A stretch of 64,000 bases of DNA from Owenia fusiformis (GCA_903813345.2 CAIIXF020000009.1:33793259-33857258), one strand, 5' to 3'; numbered from the stretch's first letter, positions 10,974 through 23,509 are shown. Made by a program: numbers and translations. Notes: generated from the sequence alone by a model not told the origin.

Positions 10974-13110
10974 TAGCCCTATTTACACTACACGCGGCAT
11001 TCCAAGACGTCTTGGCTAAAACGTTTTAGAAAAATTATGTTGAGTTTACACCACCATTTTCAAGACGTCTTACGAAATATGATTGAGTTTACACCTGTTT
11101 TTCTAAAACGTCTTAGAGATATGTATTCATGTATTGGTATTCATTCAGTTCTGGTTGAAGGACGGTTCAGTCAATATAGCTATTCCTTTCCCGCTTCCCG
11201 CTTTGTACTAAAGAATGCATCGGTTTCACAAAATATGTCCTAAAGACAGCATTGTTAAAAGCATGAAAGAGAGCAGGAAGATTTTATGCATAAATTAAGA
11301 TTATGATAAATCGCCAGGCAAACAAGTTCTTCAGTCTCAATAATTTTGGGATGATATTGGGAACAAAGGATAAGACAAAAGAAAGGACCATGCGACATAT
11401 GTAAATGGAAAGTTTCAAATGTTTCGTTCGGCGCAACGCAAAAAAGCGGACTAAGAGCTCTTAGCTAAAATCGATGGATTTACACTCGCTTTTAAAACGT
11501 TTTAACGCTAAGACGTCTTGGCTATCACTAGGGTCCTAAAACGTTTTGGCTAAGCGCTGAGAGCATCTATACTAGTAAGCTGAGAGCTCTTGAGAAAATT
11601 TGGATTTACATTACATTTGTAAAACGTTTTAGCCAATACGTCTTATGGCTCTAGTGTAAATCCAACAACTAAAGCCCAATTTACACTACACACGACATTC
11701 TAAGACGTCTTGGCTAAAACGTTTCAGAAAAATTATGTTGAGTTTACATCAGCATTTTCAAGACGTCTTACGAAATATTATTGAGTTTACACCTGTTTTC
11801 CTAATATTTAGATTTGTTTTGAATTTCACAAAAATTGATGTAACTTCATATTTTTATGGGTTATGGGGAGGGGGGTGCGCCCCTGGGTAATATGAGAATA
11901 TCAGTTCAGTATTGGTCGAAGGACGGTTCAGTCAACATGGCCATTCCGTTCCGTCCCTACTTAGATACTTTTTGCGAAAGGATGCATCGTTAAAAGCATT
12001 GTTAAAAGCACGAAAGAGAGCAGCACGATTTGGTGCATATATCAGGAATATGGAAGAACACCAGGCAAAGATGGAGATTGTTCTTCTTCTTGATATTTTT
12101 GGGACGATATTAGGAACAATCGTTTGGACAAAAGAAAGGTACATGTGACACATTTGGTGGATTTACACTTGCGCGCTAAGACGTCTTAGCTAAAACGTTT
12201 TAGCGTTAAAGCGTTTTACAAATGTAATGTAAATCCAGATTTACTCAAGAGCTCTCGGCTAAGAGCGCTTAGCTAAAACGTTTTAGAACCCTAGTCATAG
12301 CCAAGACGTCTTAGCGTTAAAACGTTTTACGAAGCAAGTGTAAATCCATCGGTTTTAGCTAAGAGCTCTTAGCCCGGTTTTTTGCGTTGCGCCGAACGAA
12401 ACATTTGAAACTTTCCATTTACATATGTCGCATGGTCCTTTATTTTGCCTTATCCCTTGTTCCCAATACCATCCCAAAATTATTGAGAAGAACTTATTTG
12501 CCTGGCGATTTATCATAATCCTAATTTATGCATACAATCTTCCTGTTCTCTTTCATGCTTTTAACAATGCTGTCTTTAGGACATATTTTCTGAAACCGAT
12601 GCATTCTTTAGTACAAAGTCGAGTACGAAGTATGGAAGCGGGTAAGGAATAGCTATATTGACTGAACCGTCCTTCAACCAGTACTGAACTGCCTTTTTCA
12701 TTTTACATGTATACCTACATATCTCTAAGACGTTTTAGGAAAACATGTGTAAACTCGATCTTATTTCCTAAGACGTCTTGAAAATGGTAATGTAAACTCA
12801 ACTTAATTTTCCTAAAACGTTTTAGCCAAAACGTCTTGAAATGCTGCGCGTAGTGTAAATTGGGCTATTTAAACAGAAAGTCTTCTTTCGTTCAGCGCAA
12901 AGCACAAAACCGAGGTAAGAGCTCTTAGCTAAAACCGATGGATTTACAATCGCTTTGTAAAACTTAAATAACGCTAAGACGTCTTGGCTATGACTAGGGT
13001 CCTAAAACGTTTTAGCTAAGCGCTCTTAGCCGAGAGCTCTTGAGAAAATCTGGATTTACATTACATTTGTAAAACGTTTTACCCATGACGTCCTAGGGCT
13101 CTAATCCAAC
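10974..13110. mobile_element. Compound inverted array of an unclassified DNA element
   Basis: Units of about 700 bp share the end TAGCCCAATTTACACTAC and an interior block with GAAGGACGGTTCAGTCAA. Unit L (10974-11671) and unit M (about 11672-12153, partial) run in plus orientation. Unit R (about 12154-12867) is inverted relative to L. A fragment of the same end (about 12885-13110) is again plus. Sub-terminal parts are packed with self-complementary decamers (AAGACGTCTT, AAAACGTTTT, AAGAGCTCTT) and AGCGCT joined by GCTAA-type linkers. Unit M holds a 78-residue frame (11912-12148) whose start VEGRFSQ is also readable in unit L and, on the minus strand, in unit R. It may be a remnant of an element-encoded protein. 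I cannot name the superfamily. Confidence 0.7.
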
Positions 13111-13949
13111 AATAATTCCATTGATGTAAATTTCTTTTGTGTGAAGCTCACTAGTGAAGAATTTATGACAATGTGGAGTAATTGTATCTTCAAAGGTGTT
13201 ATATGATTCATTAGTGTCATCATATAATTAAACAATGGCATAATTGATAGTTTTGCTAATTGTATTCATGAAATATGAATGAAAATACATAAATTCTACG
13301 AATGAACAGTAAGTAATGTAATTGATTTGTTGTTTAAGTATTTTAGCCTTGGACTCAGTGTAATGTGGAATGACCATTCCTTGAAGGTGTTGCTTTCCAA
13401 AATTTGCACGAGATGCGCAACATCAAGTGTTAATTTTAGGAAACAACGCCTAAAGAAATGATTATTCCACAATGCATTGAGTCTTAGGCTATAGTTCTTT
13501 TCACACTTTGCAAAATACTTTCTACCATGTGACTAAAAGATACGAAATCACTAAAATAACATATTTTCGATGAACGTTTTTGCAAGGGTCAAGTTGGCAA
13601 AACATCAATTTCAATCTGTAGAGTCAAGTTGTCACCTTGACAACCCCATAATGAATGACCTTGGATACGGTCATTGGTTATATAATGCACTGCAGTTATT
13701 TGAAAAACTGTGTTCGGATTGGCTGGAATAGAAAATAACGTATGAAAGTAACATATGATATCTGAGTCCCAGGTCTATTTTTACTCTTAAAAATGCTTAC
13801 AACGTAATATTTTATGAGCCATCTTTGAGATGTAAGCTCCGAATCATTGCCCATCTGAGGAATATAACTCATAAATGAGACGATTACAATGCTGAAAGTA
13901 GTAGTGTATCTAAGACATTCTACTTTAGGAATGCGGCGTTATTCAATGT

Positions 13950-14040
13950 GAATGAGGTAACGACAATTTATGTACAATGCAACGAAATGCAATGCAATAC
14001 TAAACAACAAAATACAGTATAATGCAATACAATACAAATC
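13950..14040 (+). repeat. AATGCAA/AATAC-rich degenerate tandem repeat
   Basis: Overlapping copies of AATGCAACGAAATGCAATGC and CAATACAATAC give a short-period, low-complexity block. A second block with almost the same words lies at 15340-15400. No coding signal is visible. Confidence 0.5.
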
Positions 14041-15339
14041 CTAATAAGAGAAAAACTTCTGCGTTAAACCTTGCAAGTACCATCAAAATCATACCGTTAA
14101 ACCAGCATAATATCTCTTTCGTCATCATGATGCATCGAACTGATAACCAGAACAAAATGCACAAAAAATCTCCATTTATTACCGTCACGTTGATTTTGAG
14201 ACGTGCATTTTATACCTGTGTAAAAGTAAATGCATACCCCTCGTAGTTGATGATTTTTTATTTACAGTCAAAGATAAACATTAAAGAAATGTTTTGATGT
14301 TTTGATAATGATGACAGCATCATAGTTTTAAGCGATCGAAAAACATCTTTAAAAGATAAACTTTGAACTTCATTTCACGTTGATGGCTTAAAACTATCCA
14401 GGCGTACTTTATCATCGAGACAAAAATTAATCATAGTTTCATTAGATCATCAAATAATCCAAAACATGGACTAACACGAATATTATTAGATTTAGAGGTT
14501 GCAAAATCACATCCCTTTGTTAATATAGTCTTTCGTTATTATTGTTAACCGATCAATCTCTATCGTATTGTATTTTGATAAAATAAATCACGACCAATTG
14601 CTTCGGAATTCTGCTCAATTTCAATTCGCTTTTAATACAAACTTATCGACAGATATTAATCTTCTAGGGAAAATAAAATCGCCGGTCTGCAATTACTATC
14701 CACTCAATGACTAAGAATGACAACTCCATTGTTCGCAGATCATTTCTCTGAGAAGTCGATACTATCATCTAGTTGTTCTGCCCACTTCTTGCGACATTCT
14801 ATAATTTGTAAATAAGAAGATAAAATTCGTACTTGTGCATCTTCGACTTCTAACAATTAAATGAAAATTTAATCAAACTAACTTTTAGTAAAAAAATATT
14901 ACATAGATCGTTATGAACCATAAAGTTGGAATTTATATATATTTTTATCTAGAAATAGTCATTCTTGAAAAATAAATAGGTTCTAATGATCCTTAGTTTA
15001 GCCTTTATACAAATCCTGAAGATTAAAAGAATGCTTCGTATTGTGTCAGTATATTTATCAGGCAGTTTAGATTGTGCCTATATGTTATCTGATACATTTG
15101 TTCGCCACTTTGAGGGACCCATTGCGGTATGAAGAGGTCTTACTCCCTAGTAGGTGGGATAACATTTATCCACCCTGGTGAAGATACTCGTTTCCCAGTT
15201 TGATTTTCAATTATGAAAACATCATACCTTGGAAATTCAAGATGGTGAAGATGCGTATTTGACGTATTTTTATTATTTCAGGTTTTAGTTTTTCTATATC
15301 TTTGATTAATTTTGTGAAAAAAATTATTTCCCTCAGGGA

Positions 15340-15400
15340 AATGCAATACAATGCAACGAAATGCAATGTAATACTAGAATACAATGCAATACCAGAACGC
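15340..15400 (+). repeat. AATGCAA/AATAC-rich degenerate tandem repeat, second block
   Basis: Contains ATGCAATACAATGCAACG, AAATGCAATGTAATAC and GAATACAATGCAATACC. It shares its vocabulary with the block at 13950-14040, about 1.3 kb away. Confidence 0.45.
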
Positions 15401-16517
15401 AAAGCCTTCCCAATATGACTAAATCGGCAAGTGCTATAACCAGTTTGCTAATGATGAAGATTTATCAGAATTAGGAGGCCAGATCTTGCACATTGACAGA
15501 ACTTGATATGTGTTCATTCCAATACTCCAGTTTCTGCTTCAATAGTCATCATGTTTATGTGTGTTGCGTTTCTTTCGGTTTATGAGTTGAACTATTTCAT
15601 GTAATTTATAAAAAGGGTCAAATATAAAGGGGACAATAATCCACGAGGACCATACATTACGGAGTAAGAGATTTTTCAGTCTTTGTTAGTAGATGACAAC
15701 CCCATGTGGCCTTCATCAATGCTTATAATAGAGGGTTGGCGGTATGAAGAATAATGAAAACATTGAAAGTCAGTACCCGAGTACATAAATCGTAATTGCT
15801 GATCTTTACCACTCTATGTTTCAATAGTATAGGCATTTGGATCCTATGAGACTTTTTTTACCAGTGATACATCGCACATCGACTAATTTGTTTAGATTGC
15901 CTTACTTCATCGAAGGGACTCCGGCGTAGACATGGGCTGCATTAATGATTACTGGCATGGTAAATAGAATCTTGAGACCTCTTGGTACAAAGGGAACATC
16001 ACTCATTTGATGTTTTAAGGGAGTTATCATTCAACATGTATTTATAGCAGCCCTCATTTTCGAAATTGTTAGTAATGGTTTCATTTACATTACATTTAGC
16101 ATAAACATTGTTGATTAAACCAGCATAATTCTGGTGAACTGGAAATAATTCATGCGTGTATTCCGTCCATGATCTTGAACTAGAACATTCACTCATCGTA
16201 ATTAGTCCCAGACATTTCATGAACTCATGCATTCGCTTCGATAGATTCATTTAGAGAAAATGATCACGTTAATTGACACACAACGAGAAAAGATATCTCA
16301 TTAAGAATATGTGTTTTCTTCCATAGAGTTTCAAATATAACGCATTTACATGATGTATGTCTTGTTTCTATAATACATTCGTTATTATATACTTGAGAAC
16401 CAGTGACCATGATTAGTTTGTAAAGCCATGGAATGGTATGGATATGCCTTGTACTTGTTATAGTCATACCTTCTGAATAGATCGGGTTCTAAAATAAAAT
16501 CAAAGCTAATACACAAA

Positions 16518-16523
16518 ACTTAC
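16518..16523 (-). promoter_or_regulatory. Splice donor of the guanylate cyclase-like exon
   Basis: On the minus strand the exon ends ATCTCTTTC and is followed by GTAAGT, a full consensus 5' splice site. Reading past it gives only a few more residues before a stop, which supports the splice. Confidence 0.75.
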
Positions 16524-16886
16524 GAAAGAGATCATAGGAAGGTTCCACGCAGCAGCTATTCTAGCCTCAGTTCTACAAGTGTCCTCAGGCCCAATAAACG
16601 CTATGGTGTCATTCTGCCATAGCTCCGTCAACGCATCTATACTAATAAGCGGATCTGCAGAATTATCCTTAAAAATAAACTCCAGCGTATGGTTTGCTAG
16701 GATTTCTGAACTATTGTTGATTTGTTCAATTGCGTATGTGATCGCCCCAGAAACCTTCCTGCCCTCAGTCGGGTCGTAATTGCCAATACGCTCGAAAGCG
16801 GGGATGTACCCAATTCTAAAGACATCTCCTAATAAGACACGTATCAAAAAGTTGAAGAAAACTGTCAAAGTTAAAGATTGTCGCAT
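16524..16886 (-). CDS. Receptor guanylate cyclase-like protein, first coding exon (partial gene)
   Basis: First coding exon (121 codons, ending in phase 0) of a membrane receptor with an ANF-receptor ligand-binding domain. The start MRQSLTLTVFFNFLIRVLLG reads as a signal peptide. It is followed by FRIGYIPAFERIGNY, then an ALTELWQNDTIAFIGPEDTC segment and ARIAAAWNLPMISF. The FxGPxxTCxxEAxxAAAWNxPMI pattern is typical of the extracellular domain of receptor guanylate cyclases (natriuretic-peptide receptor and invertebrate GCY families), where it carries conserved cysteines near the ligand pocket. The exon stops at a consensus GTAAGT donor (complement of 16518-16523). No later exon (rest of the ectodomain, membrane helix, kinase-like domain, cyclase) was found to the left, so the gene probably runs off the window. 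Other receptors with this fold, such as glutamate-type receptors, are less likely given the motif. Confidence 0.75.
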
Positions 16887-17988
16887 CGTGTCTTAAGATA
16901 ATAGTAGCCTTGATTTCTATGTCGGTGTCTTTGGTTGAATTTTCTTAATGATGTGTAGTTGGTTCAAATCCGTTCCATACACCTTATGCATTTTAAACTA
17001 ACTAGCAACAGAGTTAATTTCATTTTCTATTCAAACGAATCGTTTTTATTTACATACAGCAGTCTATAAAACCATCCAGTTCGAACACCGGCGTACTACT
17101 CTGTTTTGATTTTGCGATACTCCTTTGAGAGATCTCGATAAGGAAATATTAGTTTTTGGTGGTATTAAAAGTAGTCTATCGATACAGATATTTCCTCAAT
17201 ACCTTAATCCGCATTATCATCATAAATGACGTGTGTTCTGTTTTCGCTGATTGAAATGTCATACAGAAATATTCGATTGAAATATTGTTCACTAATCAGT
17301 TGAACTATTTTAACTTTGCTTACAACAGCTGATTCAATGAGAACTAGCTTATAAATGTTCCAGCTAAGTTTATTTGCCGATGATAAACCTGTTTTTCGAG
17401 TACCTCTCTTGGGAAACTGTCCTCAGTGCAAAGCGACTCCGTAATCCTAGTGATTGGCACTTTTCTTTATCTTTTAATGTCTGTAATTGCTACTTTGAAC
17501 GCATTTATAGCTTCAAACACTATTTTTTACAAACGCTGCTTTTGAAATTCTTGGAGACCAGATTATAAACGTTACACCATCCGTCTCTGTGGATTAAATC
17601 AAACTGCTAGGAAACATTAATTACACGTTACCATGGAAACGTTGAGTCCCATTTGTGCGTGTATCATTAGAAGTTCCAACGACTTAGGGCTTCATTCTCC
17701 ATTGTATCATAATTTATTTGAAAATATATTGAATTGCAAGCTTTGTTGGAGCATGTATCATATTCATTTTAATTTGTATATTAATCCTACCAATATGCAA
17801 TAATGCGGAGAAATTACCAATAACCTTTTTCTTATGTATACACTCTCTTTCATACTTTTGGAAACCTGATGATTTTCGCATTGAAGATTGTTTGCCTGTC
17901 GCCGCACTTTGAGAAGCGTTCTGTAAGTCAATTAGCCTTATTTATAGTCATGATTGTTTTTGACTATACATTCCCTCCAGCCCAGCCT

Positions 17989-18122
17989 ATTATGTCACCA
18001 CCACAAACGGCGACACATTGTTTTAATCTCCAACCTTTTTGTGGACGGTGTTCGGCGGTTGGCGTTCGGCGTCTGTAACAAATAGCAGGTTGTGGCATTT
18101 TGCATTTTGATGCTTTGTTTTA
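17989..18122 (+). repeat. ATGTCACCACC repeat family, copy 3
   Basis: One of the best-preserved copies. It starts TATGTCACCACCACAAACGG and has CTCCAACCTTTTTGTGGACG, GGTGTTCGGCGGTTGGCG and TTCGGCGTCTGTAACAAATA, ending near GCATTTTGCATTTTGATGC. Confidence 0.75.
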
Positions 18123-18489
18123 TCATCATTATTGAAATATGGCAATCTACCAAACATGGAATAAAATAGGTAAATAAATTGTTGATAGCACATTGTCTTT
18201 GGAAGGGGTAGAATTCTCTCTAAATATAATCACAGGGGATGATCTCTCTATTAACATGTCACTCAAAATGAAATTGCATGATGCAACAACATGCAAAAAA
18301 TATGATCTATAAACTGCTGTAAAAGCAGATACTCATGTAACAGCAGTTATGATACCGTAGTAAAGTATAGTGTGTACCAATTACTGTTTATTGTCCGAAA
18401 TTACAAGAGATTACAGAGGATATTCAGTTCAGCCTTAACTCTTGACCATGTTCTGTCCCTGAAATGCCCTCCCCCTAAAAAACATACAA

Positions 18490-18600
18490 GCCTGCATTTT
18501 GCACCATCGCACAAATTTGCACCATCGCATTTTGCACCATCGTAATTTGCACCAACACACTAACTTGCACCATCGCCCGACTGTGCACCATTGAAATAAA
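18490..18600 (+). repeat. TTGCACCATCG minisatellite
   Basis: Degenerate tandem copies of a 13-17 bp unit, TTGCACCATCGCA, occur six or more times. On the minus strand they open a frame rich in RWCK/KxRWCK repeats. It has no domain or splice support and is rejected as a protein. Confidence 0.7.
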
Positions 18601-19860
18601 CCTTCTTTTCTGTAAATTGAACATATAGGAAGAGGTGCATTTTTAAAATGCTGACCATGTGAGCATTTTTTCAAATTTAATATTCACAGATAGGGTTTTA
18701 TTAAGTTAAACGATTTGATGGTGCAAATTTAGAATATGTCTATTTATGGATAAGGGTAAAGACTGAGTCACTTTAAGAAATTGCTAGTGAAAATAATTAT
18801 GAATATTAATAAGGCAAATCCGGTTTTTAGGAAACAATAAAACGTTTCTTTGTAAATTGTTCTCCGATTTGGCGACATAATATCTGATTAAATCGGTTGT
18901 TTACCGTTCAGCGATAACAAAATATGAATTTCATTGAGTTACATTGTCATTATATAGCGTATAACAGTCAACGCCAGCGTAACATTTCAATTAATCTTTT
19001 CCCAAGTTTAACATTTAATAACAGTTCGTGACACTTATAAGAAATTATTATCTTAAAAGCATCATAAAACAGCAACCACCTTGTTAGAGTTGGCTCTCAG
19101 GAAATCGTTGTAATGAAGTCATAATCAAAGGGACCCCATGGCTAACATTTCACTGTATCATTCCCACTCCTATGATATTTCAATGTAGAATCGGATACAT
19201 TGATTTCTATACAAACCGGTGAGTTAAGTTCAGCTTTATGCCTATACTTTTTCTCTGTGTTGTCTTATCTTTTCCTCTCTGGAATTAAAATTTGCATTTT
19301 TGTTGGAAACTAACTCGCCAACTATTTTAGCTAGACTCAATACAATAATTCAAGTGATAAGCTTCCTCCACATAAAGTGGCAGCAAAGAAGAGTACTAGT
19401 GTAAAGAGAGAAATTAAAATAGGCCTAGTTGAATCAATATTGTCAAATACATGCCAAATTTTCCATAACAATCCCAATATTTTAGTATCTGAAACATTTC
19501 AAACAAAACATTAGTTTGTTCCCACTGAACTGCATTTTATAATGTTTTTATATTTTCCTTGATAAGATGCTGAACTGAAATCCACTTAGTGGGTTAAATA
19601 AAAATACATGCAAGGTGATTTTAAATGGCTGCCACTTTAATTGAAAGCGCGTCTCAGTGTTTGTCATGGTACTAGTTTTTACTACATCTTAATGTTTCCA
19701 TAAAATAAAAATATAAGCTATGACTACTCGCCAATATTACCATGGAGATTACAATAGTAACTGAGAATTGTTTCTTTTTTACTACAGCTTTATTACAAAC
19801 TGTATTTTAGGTAAGTGAAGTAGAACCAGTATGTTTCATAAAAGAAAGTCTAATTTTATT

Positions 19861-19971
19861 CTGTCACCACCACAAGTGGTGACAATTTGTTATGGTCTCC
19901 CAACCTTTTTTGTGTATGGTGTTCTGCTATAGGCGTCTGTAGTGGTGATATTTTGCATGTTAAAGCCTTGG
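19861..19971 (+). repeat. ATGTCACCACC repeat family, copy 4
   Basis: Starts CTGTCACCACCACAAGTGGT, with ATTTGTTATGGTCTCCCAAC following, and ends with TGATATTTTGCATGTTAAAGCC. It is shorter than the other copies because the middle has lost the tandem GTTCGGCG part. Confidence 0.65.
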
Positions 19972-20216
19972 TCCATGTTCAGTTGCTTCTTAAAACGTCA
20001 TCGATTTCAACACTTTTTAAAAATGCTGCTTTGGGAAATCTCTTGATTTTGTTTGTTTTCCTGGTTTAGAATTCTAGTTTTAAAGACACTCGTCACTATT
20101 TCTTTCATAAAAAGGTCCCCTTTCTGCTGTTTTTGTTAGGTAGAACACATCCACATCCACCCAAAAGAAATCATCCCACTTTGATTTCTTACAACTCATC
20201 TCACTTTAACTTAAAC

Positions 20217-20512
20217 AAGGCATTAACATGACAAAATGTCACCACCTGCAAATGGTGATGATAATTGTTACAGATAAAGGTCAACCAAAGGTCAAATCTC
20301 AAATTTAAAGTCAGATATGAATTCCTGAGAACCAGTTTGTGATATTGAAAAAATGGTCAATTTAAAGTAAGATTCAGTCAGTCTAAACAGTAATTTTAAA
20401 ATTATTCAAAGTTGTAAAAATTTGTGACAAATGCCGACCTCTTAACACCAACCAGCATCCACAAAAAAGTATGGAGATTTTATCAATATGTCATCAATTT
20501 TGGTTGTGACAT
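20217..20512 (-). repeat. ATGTCACCACC repeat family, copy 5, interrupted
   Basis: Reverse copy whose two ends (AAGGCATTAACATGACAAAA and GGTTGTGACATAAC) are separated by about 130 bp of unrelated sequence (about 20275-20405). It has therefore taken an insertion or is two fused fragments. Confidence 0.55.
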
Positions 20513-21390
20513 AACAAATCATCCCAATTTGTCCACCTTAATCAACTCAAACCACTCTGACCAACTTAAACAATTAATAAAATAAGCCATCGTTGTTCCA
20601 ACATTACTAACATTCTAATGAATTCAAACAAATTGATGAATGGGATTCAGGATTAATCTTCATGGAGAAAGGCACAATATTTATATAAAATGATGTTTGC
20701 TTGTTATCCACCAAGCATGGTTAATGGATTATATGCCTTGTTTGATCTCTTTCCTATCTCTCTTTTAAGGAAGAAATATTTCTACTGATGACACCAGGCA
20801 TAAGATTCTACATATGCATCAATGAGTTTTTTCAAATGAAATCAATTGAAATCAAACGAGTAAATCAGCAACTCAACAGAGTAGCAAATCCCACAGAACA
20901 AATGATTTTCAAACAAATCACTCATCATTTTGAACATTGTATAATTTTATGTACATTTAAGCATGTGCTATTCTAGTTGAAAGAGAATGATTTAAGTAAG
21001 AGCATCCCGTATTGGTGTGCTACCATTTTAAAGATGTTATAAATAAAATAATAATTTAAGCAAAATCGACATGCACGATGTGGCGTGACAAAATATTTAA
21101 TACATGTAATAGAAGATCTTACTCGAGTAGTGGCCCATGTTGAATTTGAGAAATTCCTTTTCAAACAGATGTCCTATTTCCTTTGCACTGTTAAAGCCAG
21201 TGACTGGTATTTGAACGTATCAAATTTTAAATTTTCGTAAAATTCTTTTCTTAAACAGTTTTTCTCTTTATCAAAGATATATATTTCTTATAAAAAGTGA
21301 TTGATTTGAGCACACTGCAAAATATAGACCAAATCTGATCGATCCCTAGTATTTGAGTTCTCAAAGAAAAATTAAACCAACTGCTCAACA

Positions 21391-21512
21391 AGGTATTAAC
21401 ATGCAAAATGTCACAACCTGCCATTAGTTACAGAATCCGCAATTTGTTATAGACGCCATGTCTAAAAGTTGGGAGTCTAACAATATGTCAACACTTCTGG
21501 TGGTGACATAAA
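21391..21512 (-). repeat. ATGTCACCACC repeat family, copy 6
   Basis: Reverse copy: AAGGTATTAACATGCAAAAT, then GTTGGGAGTCTAACAATATG, then CTTCTGGTGGTGACATAAAA. Confidence 0.65.
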
Positions 21513-23159
21513 AATTTACCCAAATCCATCTAGCAGTTTTCGACAATTACATGGATGGACAGAGGGACAAACAAGGATGGCCTCTCTATATCCCTTCTCG
21601 AACTCCGTCTAGTGGGTAATTAATATTGATAAATTATTGGGCAGTAATGTCTGCTAAAATACAGAGATCAATATTTTGCATCATTAACTTTTGTAAAATA
21701 AAAGGTCATAGTTTGATAACATTTAATTGCAATTGATGCAGGTCTTCCGAATCAAAACAGTTTCTTTTTTTGATTTTTATGATAGTAAATTGATGGCATT
21801 TGTGCCTTAACAGCCATCAAAATTAGAATCGATGGGAAAATATTCCCACTGCATATTACTTAAATTGATGATTTATATCAAAGAGCCTGTAGGCTATTAA
21901 TAAACCTATTACTTATAGAACTTAATATCTGTTTTTATTTCTGTATTTTTGTCACAATTTATAATATGACTGATGTATTAAATTATGAGTTATTTTACAT
22001 GGCCATTAGAAATCGATATTTAATTAACATTGGTCATTGACATAAATGATGAGCCAAAACAGCAAATATGCAAGGCTTTAACTTGACCCTGTGATAAATA
22101 TTAAAGGAATAATAATTAGAAACTTTGTGGCATTTCCCAATGCAACACAAGTACATAAAACACAGCACACTTTGAACAATATCATTCCTAAAAATGAAAA
22201 CCTGCTGTTTTACAAATTATGCATCGTGCCCATACATGAATTAAGCAGCTCTAGATTTTCATACCAAGTCACATCTCTGAAAATTTCAAATCAATCCATC
22301 AGTTTGTCTGAAACCATTGTTTACCTATGCTTGTTTATAAATATGAGAAACAGAGTGTTTTATAAATATGGTAAACATAGTGTTTCAATAAAACAAAACA
22401 CGATGTTGAAAAACAATTTGTATATTCTCAACAGGAAAGTTATGTTGTACTGGAAAGTCCCTCGCATAAGTGCCTTGAAGAGATATTGCCATATAAAGTA
22501 TGAGATATAATCCCCATAGGGAGATTTAAACTCTGATTTACATGTTTTATATGATTCTTAACATTTCTAAAATAGTTAAGTTCTGTTTATGAGCCACTTA
22601 AGAGTTTTCATATTCTTAGATAAAGTAAAAAAGTAATGTTTCCCATTCTGATACTCATCCCATCTTCTTTTAGATACGAGTACCATGGTAACCCATGATA
22701 AATGGTTCCCTGTTGACATATATTGTTTATGGATTCTTTATCCATAAGACATTGCACTTGCACTATATAACATATATGTACAGCCAAACTATTTTCTGTG
22801 ATATCTAATGTTGAATCTACAACAATAATTTTGTGAAATCTAAAAGAGCAAGAAGTATTTCAATCATCTCAGACAAAAAATCTCAAATTCGGTTTCCAAT
22901 TTTGAACAAGAAGCAACAATTTTGAAAAAAACATGAACAAAATCTTTCCACTGGTATTTGAGATATTACCCAAGTATCTTGTAATTCATTTAGACATGGA
23001 TAGGAGACTTAACTTTAAGTATATCCCATTTTTCTCATAAAAAAGGTATCTCGTGCTTGTTTTAGGCTCATCACACTTTACAATTTCAACCCCTTATAAC
23101 TTACCTCATTGGCCCCAACTAAAGTAAGCTGTAATCAAAATGTTTTATACTGTACTTCA

Positions 23160-23240
23160 TTTATTTTTTTAAATAATAAATATTAACAATAATGATTATA
23201 TGTACAATATGGTACAATCACACAATGTGTACTTTTTATT
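23160..23240 (-). terminator. ATPAF2: Candidate poly(A) signals of ATPAF2
   Basis: Two minus-strand AATAAA hexamers lie downstream of the stop codon, at 23235-23240 and 23160-23165. They would give 3' untranslated regions of roughly 125-220 bases. Which one is used cannot be told from sequence. Confidence 0.4.
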
Positions 23241-23362
23241 GACAAGATGTACTGTCATACAGTTGGTAAAATTATAAAGTTCTACTATGATATTTAAAGT
23301 CATTTCCCATGCCCATTGCCAGGTATTATCATACAGTAGGTACTATTGTATGATAGGCACTA

Positions 23363-23509
23363 TCAATGTAGCTGCCCAGCTATGGTTTTATGCTTAGTAA
23401 ATGTGTCCTCACTGGTTAGATGTATACACAGTAATGAAGCAGAGACTTTAGCATAGAGATCTGTCAGTTCTATATCATGGTGCCATTCTACATTGCCCCA
23501 TTTTCCTAT
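23363..23509 (-). CDS. ATPAF2: ATPAF2 exon 7 (last coding)
   Basis: Starts after TTTTCAG in phase 0 and encodes IGKWGNVEWHHDIELTDLYA and onward to LHLTSE-type sequence, ending KTIAGQLH and a stop (49 codons with the stop). It matches the QKWGNIEWAHDYELQELRAR end of vertebrate ATP12. Confidence 0.93.
   Translation of the reverse strand: MGKWGNVEWHHDIELTDLYAKVSASLLCIHLTSEDTFTKHKTIAGQLH

Larger units (their letters stand above)
1..16505. other. Non-coding stretch, mostly repeats
   Basis: No exon with homology I recognise is visible on either strand. The open frames here are short, AT-rich, or lie within repeats. The minus-strand guanylate cyclase-like exon that ends at 16524 has a donor pointing into this stretch, so part or all of it is probably intron 1 of that gene. 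Defined repeats inside it are listed separately. Between them I see only unstructured AT-rich DNA. Confidence 0.6.
16887..23159. other. Intergenic stretch between the guanylate cyclase-like exon and ATPAF2
   Basis: It should contain the upstream region of the guanylate cyclase-like gene (just above 16886) and the 3' flank of ATPAF2. I see no exon. It holds four copies of the ATGTCACCACC family (17989, 19861, 20217, 21391) and a TTGCACCATCG minisatellite at 18490. A 139-residue frame at 22091-22510 is AT-rich, lacks any domain pattern and has no splice context, so I do not call it. Confidence 0.5.

Noticed and set aside
15999-16250. Minus-strand 83-codon frame next to the guanylate cyclase-like exon
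   Set aside because: Considered as exon 2, but no acceptor lies at its start and the sequence does not match the ANF-receptor domain.
18435-18674. Minus-strand frame with RWCK repeats
   Set aside because: Product of the TTGCACCATCG minisatellite; no splice sites, signal or domain.
22091-22510. Plus-strand 139-codon frame
   Set aside because: AT-rich composition with many Asn, Ile and Lys codons, no recognisable motif, no splice context, and located in the ATPAF2 3' flank.
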